Assembly: GCF_900103325.1 (NCBI RefSeq)
Contig: NZ_FMXM01000011.1
Coordinates: 62,001 to 126,000, forward strand
From: Mesorhizobium qingshengii
GTDB taxonomy: Bacteria; Pseudomonadota; Alphaproteobacteria; Rhizobiales; Rhizobiaceae
Direction: 5' to 3'
Length of the DNA stretch: 64,000 nucleotides
Positions within the stretch are counted from its first letter, which is position 1. Each line of letters starts with the position of its first letter. The notes under the pieces were generated by a model that did no database searches, had not been told where the DNA came from, and worked only from the letters and a program-made list of their open reading frames with translations. This document shows positions 23,596-34,813 of the stretch, one piece after another. A program made the position numbers and the translations under genes.

Positions 23596-24975
23596 ATGCG
23601 GTTCGTCGTCAAGCTCATCAAATGGCTTCTCGGCCTGATCGTGCTGGCGGTCGCCGCTCTGTTTGCCTGGCTTTACATCGCGCCGCCCGAATTGATCCGC
23701 GTCGGCGCGGGCTATTCGGCCAAGATCGTGTGCTCGAATGTCTTCATCGCCGGCCGCGACCCCAAAGAGGCGCTTGCCGTCGACGTGCAGGCGCCCGGGC
23801 ATCCTTTGCTGCGGCTGATGCGGGTTTCGGTGGACAAGAACCGAGGCACGGTTTCGGCGGGGCTGCTTGGCTTCCTCGGCAAGAGCGTCGCCGTTGCCCG
23901 CGACGGGCTGGGCTGCGCTTCGGTTCCCGATGGCGATGTCGGCAAGGCGCGGCACACGGCGATCCATACCGAGCCGTCGGCGGTCAGCAAGGATGCACTG
24001 TGGCCGGAAGGCGAGCGGGTCGATGCATCGCAGGATCCGGTGATTGCAAAACTGCTCGACGATGCGGCGCTGACCGGCACCGGCATGCGCGCGGTGGTGG
24101 TGGTCAAGAACGGCCGCGTCGTCGCCGAGCGTTATGGCTCCGGATTTTCGGAAAAGACGCCGCTACTCGGCTGGTCGATGACCAAGACGGTCAACGCCGC
24201 AATCATCGGCACGCTGGTCAAGGACGGCAAGATGGCTGTCACCGACAAGGGGCTGTTCGCGCCGTGGAAGGCCGACGGCCGTGCCGCAATCAGCCTTGCC
24301 GACATGATGGCGATGTCGAGCGGGCTGGAGTTCAATGAGGACTATGGCGACGTCGCCGATGTCACGCGCATGCTCTACCTCGAACCCGACATGGCGGGCT
24401 TCGCCGAAGCCAAGCCGCTGGCGGCCGAGGTCGGCAAGGTGTTTTCCTATTCGAGCGGCACGGCGGTGATGCTGTCGCGTCTGTGGCAAGGCGCGATCGG
24501 CGACAAGGCCAAGGCGCTGACGTGGCCGCGCACGGCACTGTTCGAGCCGCTCGGCATGCACAGCGCGGTGCTCGAGACCGACGAGCAGGGCACCTTCGTC
24601 GGCTCGTCCTATCTCTACGCCACGGCGCATGACTGGGCGCGCTTCGGCCAGTTCCTGTTGCAGGGTGGTGTTTGGAACGGCAACCAGGTCCTGCCGGCCG
24701 GCTTCGTCGACTGGATGCGGGAGCCGGCGCCCGCCTCGAAAGTCTACGGCAAGGGCCAGCTGTGGATCGAGGCACCGGGCGACGAGGATAGCCCCGGCGC
24801 AGGCGTGGCCGCCGGCCTGCCCAAGGACACCTACTGGATGGAAGGGCATGACGGGCAGACGGTCACCATCATTCCATCAGAACAGCTGGTGGTGGTGCGG
24901 CTTGGCCTGACGCCGACCAAGCTCGGCTACCGGCCGCAGACGATGGTGGGGGCGCTGGTGAAGGCGCTGCATTAG
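23596..24975 (+). CDS. Membrane-anchored serine hydrolase (class C beta-lactamase / 6-aminohexanoate-dimer hydrolase-like)
   Basis: A 459-residue protein. An N-terminal helix (about 5-27) anchors it in the inner membrane, with the catalytic domain (about 140-455) outside. The SxxK motif is Ser194-M-T-K in LGWSMTKTV; VFSYSSGTAV supplies the Tyr-x-Ser motif, and GHDGQTV occupies the third-motif position (HxG instead of KTG). Replacement of KTG by HDG is usual in esterase/NylB-type members, so beta-lactam hydrolysis is doubtful. The start ATG has GGGAGG upstream. Natural substrate is unknown. Confidence 0.85.
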   Translation: MRFVVKLIKWLLGLIVLAVAALFAWLYIAPPELIRVGAGYSAKIVCSNVFIAGRDPKEALAVDVQAPGHPLLRLMRVSVDKNRGTVSAGLLGFLGKSVAVARDGLGCASVPDGDVGKARHTAIHTEPSAVSKDALWPEGERVDASQDPVIAKLLDDAALTGTGMRAVVVVKNGRVVAERYGSGFSEKTPLLGWSMTKTVNAAIIGTLVKDGKMAVTDKGLFAPWKADGRAAISLADMMAMSSGLEFNEDYGDVADVTRMLYLEPDMAGFAEAKPLAAEVGKVFSYSSGTAVMLSRLWQGAIGDKAKALTWPRTALFEPLGMHSAVLETDEQGTFVGSSYLYATAHDWARFGQFLLQGGVWNGNQVLPAGFVDWMREPAPASKVYGKGQLWIEAPGDEDSPGAGVAAGLPKDTYWMEGHDGQTVTIIPSEQLVVVRLGLTPTKLGYRPQTMVGALVKALH

Positions 24976-24979
24976 CAGC

Positions 24980-25645
24980 CTATCGGGGCAACGCTACCAC
25001 GCCGAGCCAGGCATAACCGCGATAAAGCGTGCGGAAACGGAAGCTTGCGGCGGTTCGCCGAGATTCCGATTCCAGAACCTCGCGCAGGGTCGAGCGTGGT
25101 GCGACGTGGAATTTCCTGAGCCAGCCGCGCAGCAGGGTCCGGAACCAGCGCGGCAGGCCCTCCTGCTGGCCGAAGTCGACGACATGCAGCGAACCGCCCG
25201 GGGAGAGGGCGGCAAGTGCCGCGGACACCGTCTTCTCCCAGCCGGGGATCATCGACAGCGAATAGGATACGAAGACGCGATCGAAGCCAACGCGTCCGAA
25301 CAGTGCCTTGGCATCGAATGCCGTGGCGTCGCCCTGAGCGAGCGTGACACGATCGACCAGGCCTTCGCGGGCAATCGCAGTGCTTGCCGTCTCCAGCATT
25401 TCGGCTGAAATATCAAGACCGAAGAAGCGGGCGTCTGGGTAGCGGCGGGCGGCGAGGACGATGTTGCGGCCGGTGCCACAGCCGAGTTCCAGCACGGTGC
25501 CGCCGACCGGTACATCGAGCCCGTCGATCAAACGGTCGCGGCCAAGCAGGTAGTATTTGCGGGTCAGGTCGTAGATGTGGCGCTGCCAGCGGTAGACGCC
25601 GTCCATCAGTTCGGCGTGGCTGGCCGGCAGCTCCGTCGTGCTCAT
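24980..25645 (-). CDS. btaB: Diacylglyceryl-homoserine N-methyltransferase BtaB
   Basis: A 221-residue class I methyltransferase that adds three methyl groups to diacylglycerylhomoserine, giving the betaine lipid DGTS. Motif I is VLELGCGTGRNIVLAARRY and motif II GLDISAEML; the N-terminal MDGVYRWQRHIYDLTRKYYL matches BtaB. The ATG overlaps the btaA stop by four bases (25642-25645), and both share the PHO-box promoter. Length agrees with the stand-alone BtaB known from Rhodobacter and Sinorhizobium. Confidence 0.92.
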   Translation of the reverse strand: MSTTELPASHAELMDGVYRWQRHIYDLTRKYYLLGRDRLIDGLDVPVGGTVLELGCGTGRNIVLAARRYPDARFFGLDISAEMLETASTAIAREGLVDRVTLAQGDATAFDAKALFGRVGFDRVFVSYSLSMIPGWEKTVSAALAALSPGGSLHVVDFGQQEGLPRWFRTLLRGWLRKFHVAPRSTLREVLESESRRTAASFRFRTLYRGYAWLGVVALPR

Positions 25646-26889
25646 GCCGGGCGCTTCACATAGAGGTGGAAGCCGCCATAGATGGCCGAACGGTCGCGGG
25701 CCGAGAATTCGCGCGAGGCCTCGTTCTGGTAGTCCCATTGGTCGAGCAGCGAGGTGGAGACGCGGCCGGGCAACAGGCTGGGTTCGGCGGCGGTGCGGAA
25801 GATGACGCGGGCGCCGGTGGAAGCGGTGCGGGTGATTTCCGCCCACAGCGCATTGAGCTGGTCATCGGTCATCCAGTCCTGCGCATCAAGCAGGACGAAA
25901 CGGTCGACCGAGCCGGCATCCTTGCCGGCGAGGAACTCGATCAGATTGGCATGATGGATGGCAACGCGGTCGATGTTGCCGCGGATGGTGTCGTAATTCC
26001 GCTTTTCCAGATAGGCGGGCAGGGCGGCCTCGCCGGGCTCGGGATAGCGCCGGGCGAAGGCCTGCCAGGCGAAGTAGTTACTCTGCAATGGGAAATCGCA
26101 GGCGAGCTTTTCCAGTCGGGCTTTCAGCACGCTGGCCATAGTGCCGTCACCCGAGGTGATCAGCGAATCGTACTGCGCCGGCGGAATGCCGAGGCCGAAC
26201 AGCGAAGCCTTGCGCGAGGTCGCCCATTTCAGCAGCGGTTTGTCGAAGACGGGCGCCAGTTCCTCGTTGAAGAAGCGCCGCTGCTCGCCGATGTTGCGGG
26301 CCTGCATGATGCCTGCCGGGTCGACGCCGAAGAACTTCGCAGTGCGATGGCCCATGGCGATGAACAGGCCGAGCAGGCCGGTCTGGTAGAAATTGCTATC
26401 GAAGACGGCGATGCGCCGGCGGCCGCGCCAGTTGCGGCGCTCCCAATAGTGACGGCTGACCGGATCGAGACGCGGCGCGATGAAACGGTCGTAGGCTTCC
26501 GAATTGTGGCTGGTATCGGCGGCGCCGAAGAAGCGGAACAGATCGCCCTGCGACGGCAAATGGCGTACCGCCTCCAGCTTCATGCGGTTCAGCGCGATAT
26601 GCGCGGCGTTGAGGTCGACGGCGTCGACCCGTGCCGGCGAGCGGGTGAGGTAGGCCAGGATGTTGCAGCCGCCCGAGGCGATGGTGACGACGCGGTGGCC
26701 CTGGCCAAGCTGCATCGCTTCCATGTCGACATCAGGGTCTTCCCAGATCTGCGGATAGACGAGACCGGAAAACAGGAAGGCGAACAGCCGTTCCGAAATG
26801 CCGGCTTTCGACAGCGGGCGGTTCTGGTAGACGGCTTTTCCAACTTCCTTGCCGCGGCGAAAAACCAGATCCGAGGAGACGTCCGTCAT
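25642..26889 (-). CDS. btaA: S-adenosylmethionine:diacylglycerol 3-amino-3-carboxypropyltransferase BtaA
   Basis: A 415-residue enzyme that transfers the aminocarboxypropyl group of SAM to diacylglycerol, the first step of DGTS synthesis. Family hallmarks are LVYPQIWEDPDVDMEAM (about 43-59), the SAM loop VTIASGGCNILAYL and VDAVDLNAAHIALN. ATG 26889 (MTDVSSDLVF) is chosen because the upstream in-frame ATGs fall in or near the PHO box. In Sinorhizobium meliloti btaAB are PhoB-induced and replace phospholipids under phosphate limitation; the PHO box at 26939-26956 predicts the same here. Confidence 0.93.
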   Translation of the reverse strand: MTDVSSDLVFRRGKEVGKAVYQNRPLSKAGISERLFAFLFSGLVYPQIWEDPDVDMEAMQLGQGHRVVTIASGGCNILAYLTRSPARVDAVDLNAAHIALNRMKLEAVRHLPSQGDLFRFFGAADTSHNSEAYDRFIAPRLDPVSRHYWERRNWRGRRRIAVFDSNFYQTGLLGLFIAMGHRTAKFFGVDPAGIMQARNIGEQRRFFNEELAPVFDKPLLKWATSRKASLFGLGIPPAQYDSLITSGDGTMASVLKARLEKLACDFPLQSNYFAWQAFARRYPEPGEAALPAYLEKRNYDTIRGNIDRVAIHHANLIEFLAGKDAGSVDRFVLLDAQDWMTDDQLNALWAEITRTASTGARVIFRTAAEPSLLPGRVSTSLLDQWDYQNEASREFSARDRSAIYGGFHLYVKRPA

Positions 26890-26938
26890 GACAAGCTGAT
26901 TCCCCATTTGCTTTGCCGCAAGCGGGTAACCCAGGGTC

Positions 26939-26956
26939 ATGACAGGCCGGTGACAG
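26939..26956 (-). promoter_or_regulatory. PHO box (PhoB site) of btaAB
   Basis: On the minus strand CTGTCAC-CGGC-CTGTCAT: two 7-bp direct repeats with the exact 4-bp spacer of the PhoB consensus, only one base off the perfect CTGTCAT repeat. It lies 49 bp upstream of the btaA ATG in the short gap after the 5-oxoprolinase gene. Confidence 0.85.
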
Positions 26957-26971
26957 CCTGTTGACGTCAGT

Positions 26972-30604
<3,633 letters not shown>

Positions 30605-30783
30605 GCGGCATGCTCCGGCATTCTTGTCGATGCAATCTGTTAGTTCGCAATGGCTTGGCCTGCAACGGCCATGCGCATGATGTTACATGCGGACACGCAA
30701 CGTTACGAAACCCATATCCATCTGATGCATTTTCTCTTCGACCGCCTACCGGCAACGGGGGCGTTACTAGAAGGAGAGATATC

Positions 30784-30990
30784 ATGAAGAAACTTATTCT
30801 TGCTTCAGTTTCGGCTTTTGCCTTGCTTGGCGTCGCAGCCTGCAGCGACAGCGGCAAAGATAACACCACCACCCAGAGCACCAATCCGCCGGCCGCCGAA
30901 CAGCCGATGAAGCCCGCTGCTCCGGCCGATAATTCCACCAAGCCCGCCGAGCCGGCTCCGGCAACGCCTGCTCCTGCCCCCGCGCAGTAA
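30784..30990 (+). CDS. Small lipoprotein with Pro/Ala-rich tail
   Basis: A 68-residue protein starting at ATG 30784 with AAGGAG seven bases upstream. A lipoprotein signal peptide ends in GVAAC (Cys20), followed by a Ser/Asp/Asn/Thr-rich segment and then a low-complexity tail of Pro, Ala and Lys (APADNSTKPAEPAPATPAPA). No globular domain is visible. Such entericidin-like or spacer lipoproteins are common in rhizobia; function is unknown. It is divergent from the 5-oxoprolinase gene and is followed by a strong terminator, so it is a single-gene unit. Confidence 0.8.
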   Translation: MKKLILASVSAFALLGVAACSDSGKDNTTTQSTNPPAAEQPMKPAAPADNSTKPAEPAPATPAPAPAQ

Positions 30991-31038
30991 TTAGTCTCAG
31001 TAGCAGTACTTTGTATCAGTAAGTGTGTCTTGGGAGGG

Positions 31039-31067
31039 AAGGCCGGCCTCGCGCCGGCCTTTTCTTT
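31039..31067 (+). terminator. Rho-independent terminator after small lipoprotein gene
   Basis: AAGGCCGGC and GCCGGCCTT are perfect 9-bp arms around CTCGC, followed by TTCTTT. It is placed 49 bp after the stop codon. Confidence 0.85.
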
Positions 31068-31142
31068 GCCGGTCATTCACAACCCCGACACCGGCCGTTA
31101 TTGGCTTGATAGCGGGGACCGGTTGGCTCTATGAAGCGGGCC

Positions 31143-31862
31143 ATGTCGATTTGGGATCGCCTCGGCGACTTCATCACGCGGGTTTCGTCTTCAGCCACGT
31201 CGGGTGTCGCCGACGTCGTCGAGGCCGTGCGCACGGTTTTCTCCGGCGATGCCGACCTGCGTCGCCGCGTCGCCTTCTCGGTGGCAATGATCGCGCTCTC
31301 GGCCAAGATGGCCAAGGCCGACGGCATCGTCACCCAGGATGAGGTGCGTGCCTTCCAGGAAATATTCGAAGTACCGCAGAAAGAAGCGCGCAACGTGGCG
31401 CGGCTGTTCGATCTCGCCCAGCGCGACGTGGCCGGTTTCGAGACCTATGCCGAGCGGATGGCGCAGCTTTGCGGCTCGGGCCATTCGAACTGTGTGATGC
31501 TGGAGGACATACTCGACGGCCTGTTCCACATCGCCAAGGCCGACGGGCTGGTGCATGAGCGCGAAGGCGTTTTCCTGCACCGCATTGCCGAGATTTTTCG
31601 CATCGACGAGGCGCACTACGAAAGCATCATGGCGCGGCACGTCAATCTCGGCGCCGGGGACCCCTATATTGTGCTCGGCATCGAGCGCGGCAAGCCGTTC
31701 GAGGAAGTCAGGAAGCGGTATCGCAAGCTGGTTTCCGACAACCATCCCGACCGGCTGATCGCGCGCGGCCTGCCGCAGGAGTTCATCAAGATCGCAACGA
31801 CCAGGGTCGCTGCGATCAACGCCGCCTATGAGATGATCGAGCGGGGCCTGCGGCACGCATGA
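31143..31862 (+). CDS. DjlA-like protein (TerB domain plus C-terminal J domain)
   Basis: A 239-residue protein. An N-terminal TerB-like helical domain (about 35-155) with FSVAMIALSAKMAKADGIVT and IAKADGLVHERE is followed by a DnaJ domain (about 173-238) starting DPYIVLGIERGKPFEEVRKR with the HPD motif in NHPDRL. Unlike E. coli DjlA there is no clear N-terminal membrane helix, so it should be cytoplasmic. J domains stimulate DnaK. Start: ATG 31143 (MSIWDRLGDFI) is preferred over the in-frame ATG at 31131. The stop overlaps the amidase start by four bases. Confidence 0.85.
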   Translation: MSIWDRLGDFITRVSSSATSGVADVVEAVRTVFSGDADLRRRVAFSVAMIALSAKMAKADGIVTQDEVRAFQEIFEVPQKEARNVARLFDLAQRDVAGFETYAERMAQLCGSGHSNCVMLEDILDGLFHIAKADGLVHEREGVFLHRIAEIFRIDEAHYESIMARHVNLGAGDPYIVLGIERGKPFEEVRKRYRKLVSDNHPDRLIARGLPQEFIKIATTRVAAINAAYEMIERGLRHA

Positions 31863-32614
31863 GCGGCTTCCTGCCCGACGAGCCACGTGCCGAGGTCAGG
31901 GTATCGCCAAATTTCGGGCCAAGGCGCGACATGCTCAGACCCGACATGATCGTGCTGCACTACACCGGCATGGCGACAGGGGCCGGGGCTGAAGCGTGGC
32001 TGTGCGATCCGGCCAGCGAAGTCTCGGCGCACTATCTCGTCCATGAGAATGGCCACATCGTGCAGATGGTCAGGGAAAGCGACCGCGCCTGGCATGCCGG
32101 CAAGAGTTCGTGGTTCGGACGCACCGACATCAATTCCTGTTCGGTGGGCATCGAGATCGTCAATCCGGGACATTTGCTCGGCTATCGCGATTTCCCCGGG
32201 CGACAGATCGACGCCGTGATTGGCCTGTGCAAGGGGATCGCCATGCGGCATTCGATCGTCGCCGAGCGGGTGCTGGCGCATTCCGACGTGGCGCCGGGGC
32301 GCAAGATCGATCCGGGCGAGAAATTTCCGTGGAAAGCCCTGTTCGAAGCCGGTGTCGGCCATCTCGTGCCGGCGGCCCCGATCAGGCGCGGAGCCGCGCT
32401 TAAGCCCGGTGCCAACGGTGCCGATGTCGAGGCGCTGCAGTCGATGCTGGCGCTCTACGGCTATGGTGTCGAGATATCAGGCATTTTCGACCATCAGACA
32501 CGGATAGTCGTCGAGGCTTTCCAGCGGCATTTCCGGCCCCGTCTAGTCGACGGGCTTGCCGACGGCTCGACGATGCGCACGCTGCAAAAGTTGCTTGCTT
32601 CCATGAGACGCTGA
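31859..32614 (+). CDS. N-acetylmuramoyl-L-alanine amidase (Amidase_2, AmiD-like) with peptidoglycan-binding domain
   Basis: A 251-residue protein. The amidase_2 domain (about 14-160) shows zinc ligands His34 (IVLHYTG), His141 (LAHSDVAPGRKIDPG) and Asp151, plus CSVGIEIVNPG (94-104). A PG_binding_1 domain (about 178-250) contains LKPGANGADVEALQSMLALY. There is no signal peptide, so it may recycle muropeptides in the cytoplasm like AmpD, although the domain layout is AmiD-like. Its ATG overlaps the DjlA-like stop (ATGA). Confidence 0.9.
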   Translation: MSGFLPDEPRAEVRVSPNFGPRRDMLRPDMIVLHYTGMATGAGAEAWLCDPASEVSAHYLVHENGHIVQMVRESDRAWHAGKSSWFGRTDINSCSVGIEIVNPGHLLGYRDFPGRQIDAVIGLCKGIAMRHSIVAERVLAHSDVAPGRKIDPGEKFPWKALFEAGVGHLVPAAPIRRGAALKPGANGADVEALQSMLALYGYGVEISGIFDHQTRIVVEAFQRHFRPRLVDGLADGSTMRTLQKLLASMRR

Positions 32615-32825
32615 TCCAGGGTCAAGGCGCTGCCCAAGTAATCTTTTCCCCTGTCAGGTTACAAACTGTCACTCAAAGTGACTTGCTCCGCCTTCATTGG
32701 CGCCAATTCGGCCTTCAAAGGGCAATTCGTACAGTTTGTCGAACATCTATCCCCCCGGATGTTCCGATATTAATCAAGCCGTGCCGCGCGAAGATCTTCG
32801 CGTGGTCCAGACAGAACAGGATCAC

Positions 32826-33533
32826 ATGCAGAAATTGACCGTTGTAACGGCAGCTCTTGCTGCCGGCGTAATGACTTTTGCGTTCAGCGCCGCGAATGCC
32901 GCGTCACTCAGCCCGCGGGGCGATCAAGGGTTCATCGCGGTATCCGCAAAAAACGGCAAGGCCACGTTGGCCAAAGGCGGCAAGACGCAGGCAAGCCACG
33001 GCGCGAAGCGGGTTTCGGCCAAGGCGGAAAAGATAAGCTGGAAAAAGAAGTCCACCGCCAAAAGGCAGACGAAGCGCGGCCGCAAGACCATCGACATGAC
33101 GACAACGGCATCGATTGGTCTCAGGAACGCGGCGGCGTCGACGGCCGCGGTGGCCAGCAGTGGTCAGTATTCCGCGATCGTCGCACGCTATGCCGCGAGC
33201 TACGGCGTACCGGTTTCGCTCGCGCAGGCCGTCATCAGGATCGAGAGCAACTACCGGCCGAACATGGTCGGCAGCGCCGGCGAGATCGGCCTGATGCAGA
33301 TCAAGCCGGCAACGGCACGGATGATGGGCTACAACGGTTCGGCCAAGGGGCTCTTCGATCCGGATACCAACATCAAATACGGGATGAAGTATCTCGCCAT
33401 GGCGCAGGATCTCGGCGGCGGTACCACCTGCGGCACGATCCTGAAATACAATGCCGGCCATGCCGCGACGCGAATGAACCCGGTGTCGGCCGCCTATTGC
33501 AGCAAGGTCAAGGTGCAGATGGCGGCGCTGTAG
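32826..33533 (+). CDS. Periplasmic lytic transglycosylase, SLT type 1
   Basis: A 235-residue precursor. The signal peptide (1-25, ANA) is followed by a low-complexity Lys-rich segment (about 42-90, GKTQASHGAKRVSAKAEK) and a Slt70-type domain (about 115-225). Catalytic Glu140 is in VIRIESNYRP, with the family motif AGEIGLMQIKPATARMMGY and the later LKYNAGHAATRM. The start at 32826 gives a normal signal peptide. The basic linker may bind the wall or septal polymers. It is the fourth peptidoglycan hydrolase gene within 12 kb. A palindromic repeat follows. Confidence 0.9.
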   Translation: MQKLTVVTAALAAGVMTFAFSAANAASLSPRGDQGFIAVSAKNGKATLAKGGKTQASHGAKRVSAKAEKISWKKKSTAKRQTKRGRKTIDMTTTASIGLRNAAASTAAVASSGQYSAIVARYAASYGVPVSLAQAVIRIESNYRPNMVGSAGEIGLMQIKPATARMMGYNGSAKGLFDPDTNIKYGMKYLAMAQDLGGGTTCGTILKYNAGHAATRMNPVSAAYCSKVKVQMAAL

Positions 33534-33553
33534 CCGATGGGGAGCCGGCCGCT

Positions 33554-33595
33554 TAGAGCGACGTGTGGTCATTCGACCGCACAAAGTACGCTCTA
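33554..33595. repeat. Palindromic intergenic repeat (TAGAGCG...CGCTCTA)
   Basis: Outer arms TAGAGCG / CGCTCTA and inner arms GTGTGGTC / GACCGCAC (one G-T pair) around ATTC. The layout suits a dispersed rhizobial repeat; here it may terminate the transglycosylase transcript ahead of rnpB. Confidence 0.65.
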
Positions 33596-33623
33596 ACACT
33601 TTGAGCTATGCCGGCTTTTTCGT

Positions 33624-33652
33624 TTGCGTTTTCGGACGTGAACCCCTTTATA
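33624..33652 (+). promoter_or_regulatory. Predicted sigma-70 promoter of rnpB
   Basis: TTGCGT (33624-33629), 17-bp spacer, TTTATA (33647-33652). Start of transcription seven bases later is 33659, exactly the first paired base of the RNase P P1 helix. Confidence 0.6.
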
Positions 33653-33658
33653 CGCCTT

Positions 33659-34057
33659 GCCAGCTGGCCGGGCGGCCGCACCCACAAATGCCGAAAGGCT
33701 GTGGGTGAGGAAAGTCCGGGCTCCATGGAAACACGGTGCCGGTTAATGGCCGGCGGGGGCGACCCCAGGGAAAGTGCCACAGAAAGCAAACCGCCACGAT
33801 CTATCGTGGCAAGGGTGAAAGGGTGGGGTAAGAGCCCACCGCGCGACTGGCAACAGGAGCGGCACGGTAAACCCCACCGGGAGCAAGACCGAATAGGGGC
33901 GGTGCGAGGGGAAACCCTCGAGGGCTGTTTCCGGCTCACCGTCCGGGTAGGTTGCGTGAGGCGCATGGCAACATGCGTCCAAGATGAATGGCCGCCACGT
34001 TCTCGCACCGCAAGGGGCGAGGGCCATACAGAACCCGGCTTACAGGCCAGCTGGCAG
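33659..34057 (+). ncRNA. rnpB: RNase P RNA (bacterial type A)
   Basis: The catalytic RNA of RNase P, which trims tRNA 5' leaders. The conserved 5' core GAGGAAAGTCCGGGCTCC lies at 33709-33726, followed by ACAGAAAG, the GAGTAAGAGCCC-type J region (GGGTAAGAGCCCACCGCG) and the 3' element CAGAACCCGGCTTACAGGCC. The P1 helix is GCCAGCTGGCC (33659-33669) paired with GGCCAGCTGGC (34047-34057), giving about 399 nt, normal for alphaproteobacteria. A promoter at the right distance lies upstream. Confidence 0.96.
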
Positions 34058-34179
34058 TTTTCTCCCACGATATAGAAGGAAACCTTTTTAGATCAGCAGG
34101 TTGCGCCCTCGGGCGAACTTGTTGATTCAAGCTGTCAGCGGTTCATCCGTGCGATGTAGGACTCGTCGTTGCTTGAACC

Positions 34180-34200
34180 TGGTACGATTAAATCGTACCA
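34180..34200. promoter_or_regulatory. Perfect 21-bp operator palindrome of the toxin-antitoxin genes
   Basis: TGGTACGATT-A-AATCGTACCA has 10-bp perfect arms and ends 30 bp before the antitoxin ATG. This suits binding of the ribbon-helix-helix antitoxin for autoregulation. Confidence 0.8.
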
Positions 34201-34230
34201 TCGATCAGCGAATGCCATCAGGAGCCTACA

Positions 34231-34506
34231 ATGGGACAGGTCGACAAACGCAGCATCACGCTGTCGCTGGAACTGGCGGCGGCGGTGGACGATGTGGTCG
34301 CCGCCGGCGAGTATGCCTCGGCGAGCGAAGTGATCCGCGATGCGCTCAGGCAATGGAAGGACCGGCGCGATCTGCATGGCTATACCGTCGAGGAACTGCG
34401 CAAGCTGGTGCAGGAGGGAATCGACAGCGAGCCCGGACGATTTGCGTCGATGGATGAAATCAAGGCCGAGGCACGGAGGCGCTTGCGATCTGACGACGCA
34501 GCATGA
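34231..34506 (+). CDS. parD: ParD-family (CC2985/ribbon-helix-helix) antitoxin
   Basis: A 91-residue antitoxin. The N-terminal RHH DNA-binding part is KRSITLSLELAAAVDDVVAA followed by GEYASASEVIRDALRQWK (residues 6-43). The C-terminal acidic/charged arm (about 45-91, GYTVEELRKLVQEGIDS...) should wrap the toxin. It overlaps the toxin start by four bases (ATGA). A perfect palindrome lies between rnpB and this gene. RHH antitoxins neutralise ParE-type gyrase poisons and repress their own promoter. Confidence 0.9.
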   Translation: MGQVDKRSITLSLELAAAVDDVVAAGEYASASEVIRDALRQWKDRRDLHGYTVEELRKLVQEGIDSEPGRFASMDEIKAEARRRLRSDDAA

Positions 34507-34805
34507 ATTTGCTGCCCATCGTTCGGAACGCGCGCGCTGAAGACGATCTGATCGCGATCTGGCTCCATGTTGCGCGCGACAGCGAGGCTGCTGCTGACCG
34601 GTTGCTCGACCGCATCGAGGCACGGTGGCAGCAACTGGCGATCTATCCCTTCTCGGGGGCCCCACGCGACGATATCGCGCCCGACATCCGTCATCTGGTC
34701 GTTGGAGATTATCTAACGCTGTATCGGGTCGGCGGCGACGCGATCGAAATCATCCGCGTGCTGCACGGCAAGCGCAACATCGAAGCTGACGATCTCGGCT
34801 CGTAA
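34503..34805 (+). CDS. parE: ParE/RelE-superfamily toxin
   Basis: A 100-residue ParE-type toxin. Typical features are RNARAEDDLIAIWLHVARDS near the N-terminus, a two-helix start, IYPFSGAPRDDIAPDIRHL in the middle, and the terminal strands YLTLYRVGGDAIEIIRVLHG KR. ParE toxins poison DNA gyrase; RelE-like ribosome cleavage is less likely because the partner is a ParD RHH protein. Start ATG overlaps the antitoxin stop. The gene converges on the cystathionine lyase gene only eight bases later. Confidence 0.9.
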   Translation: MNLLPIVRNARAEDDLIAIWLHVARDSEAAADRLLDRIEARWQQLAIYPFSGAPRDDIAPDIRHLVVGDYLTLYRVGGDAIEIIRVLHGKRNIEADDLGS

Positions 34806-34813
34806 TCGATTTG

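Noticed and set aside
32659..32683. CTGTCAG...CTGTCAC near the SLT gene as a second PHO box
   Set aside because: The spacer is 8 bp, not the 4 bp of PhoB sites, so the two half-sites do not fit.
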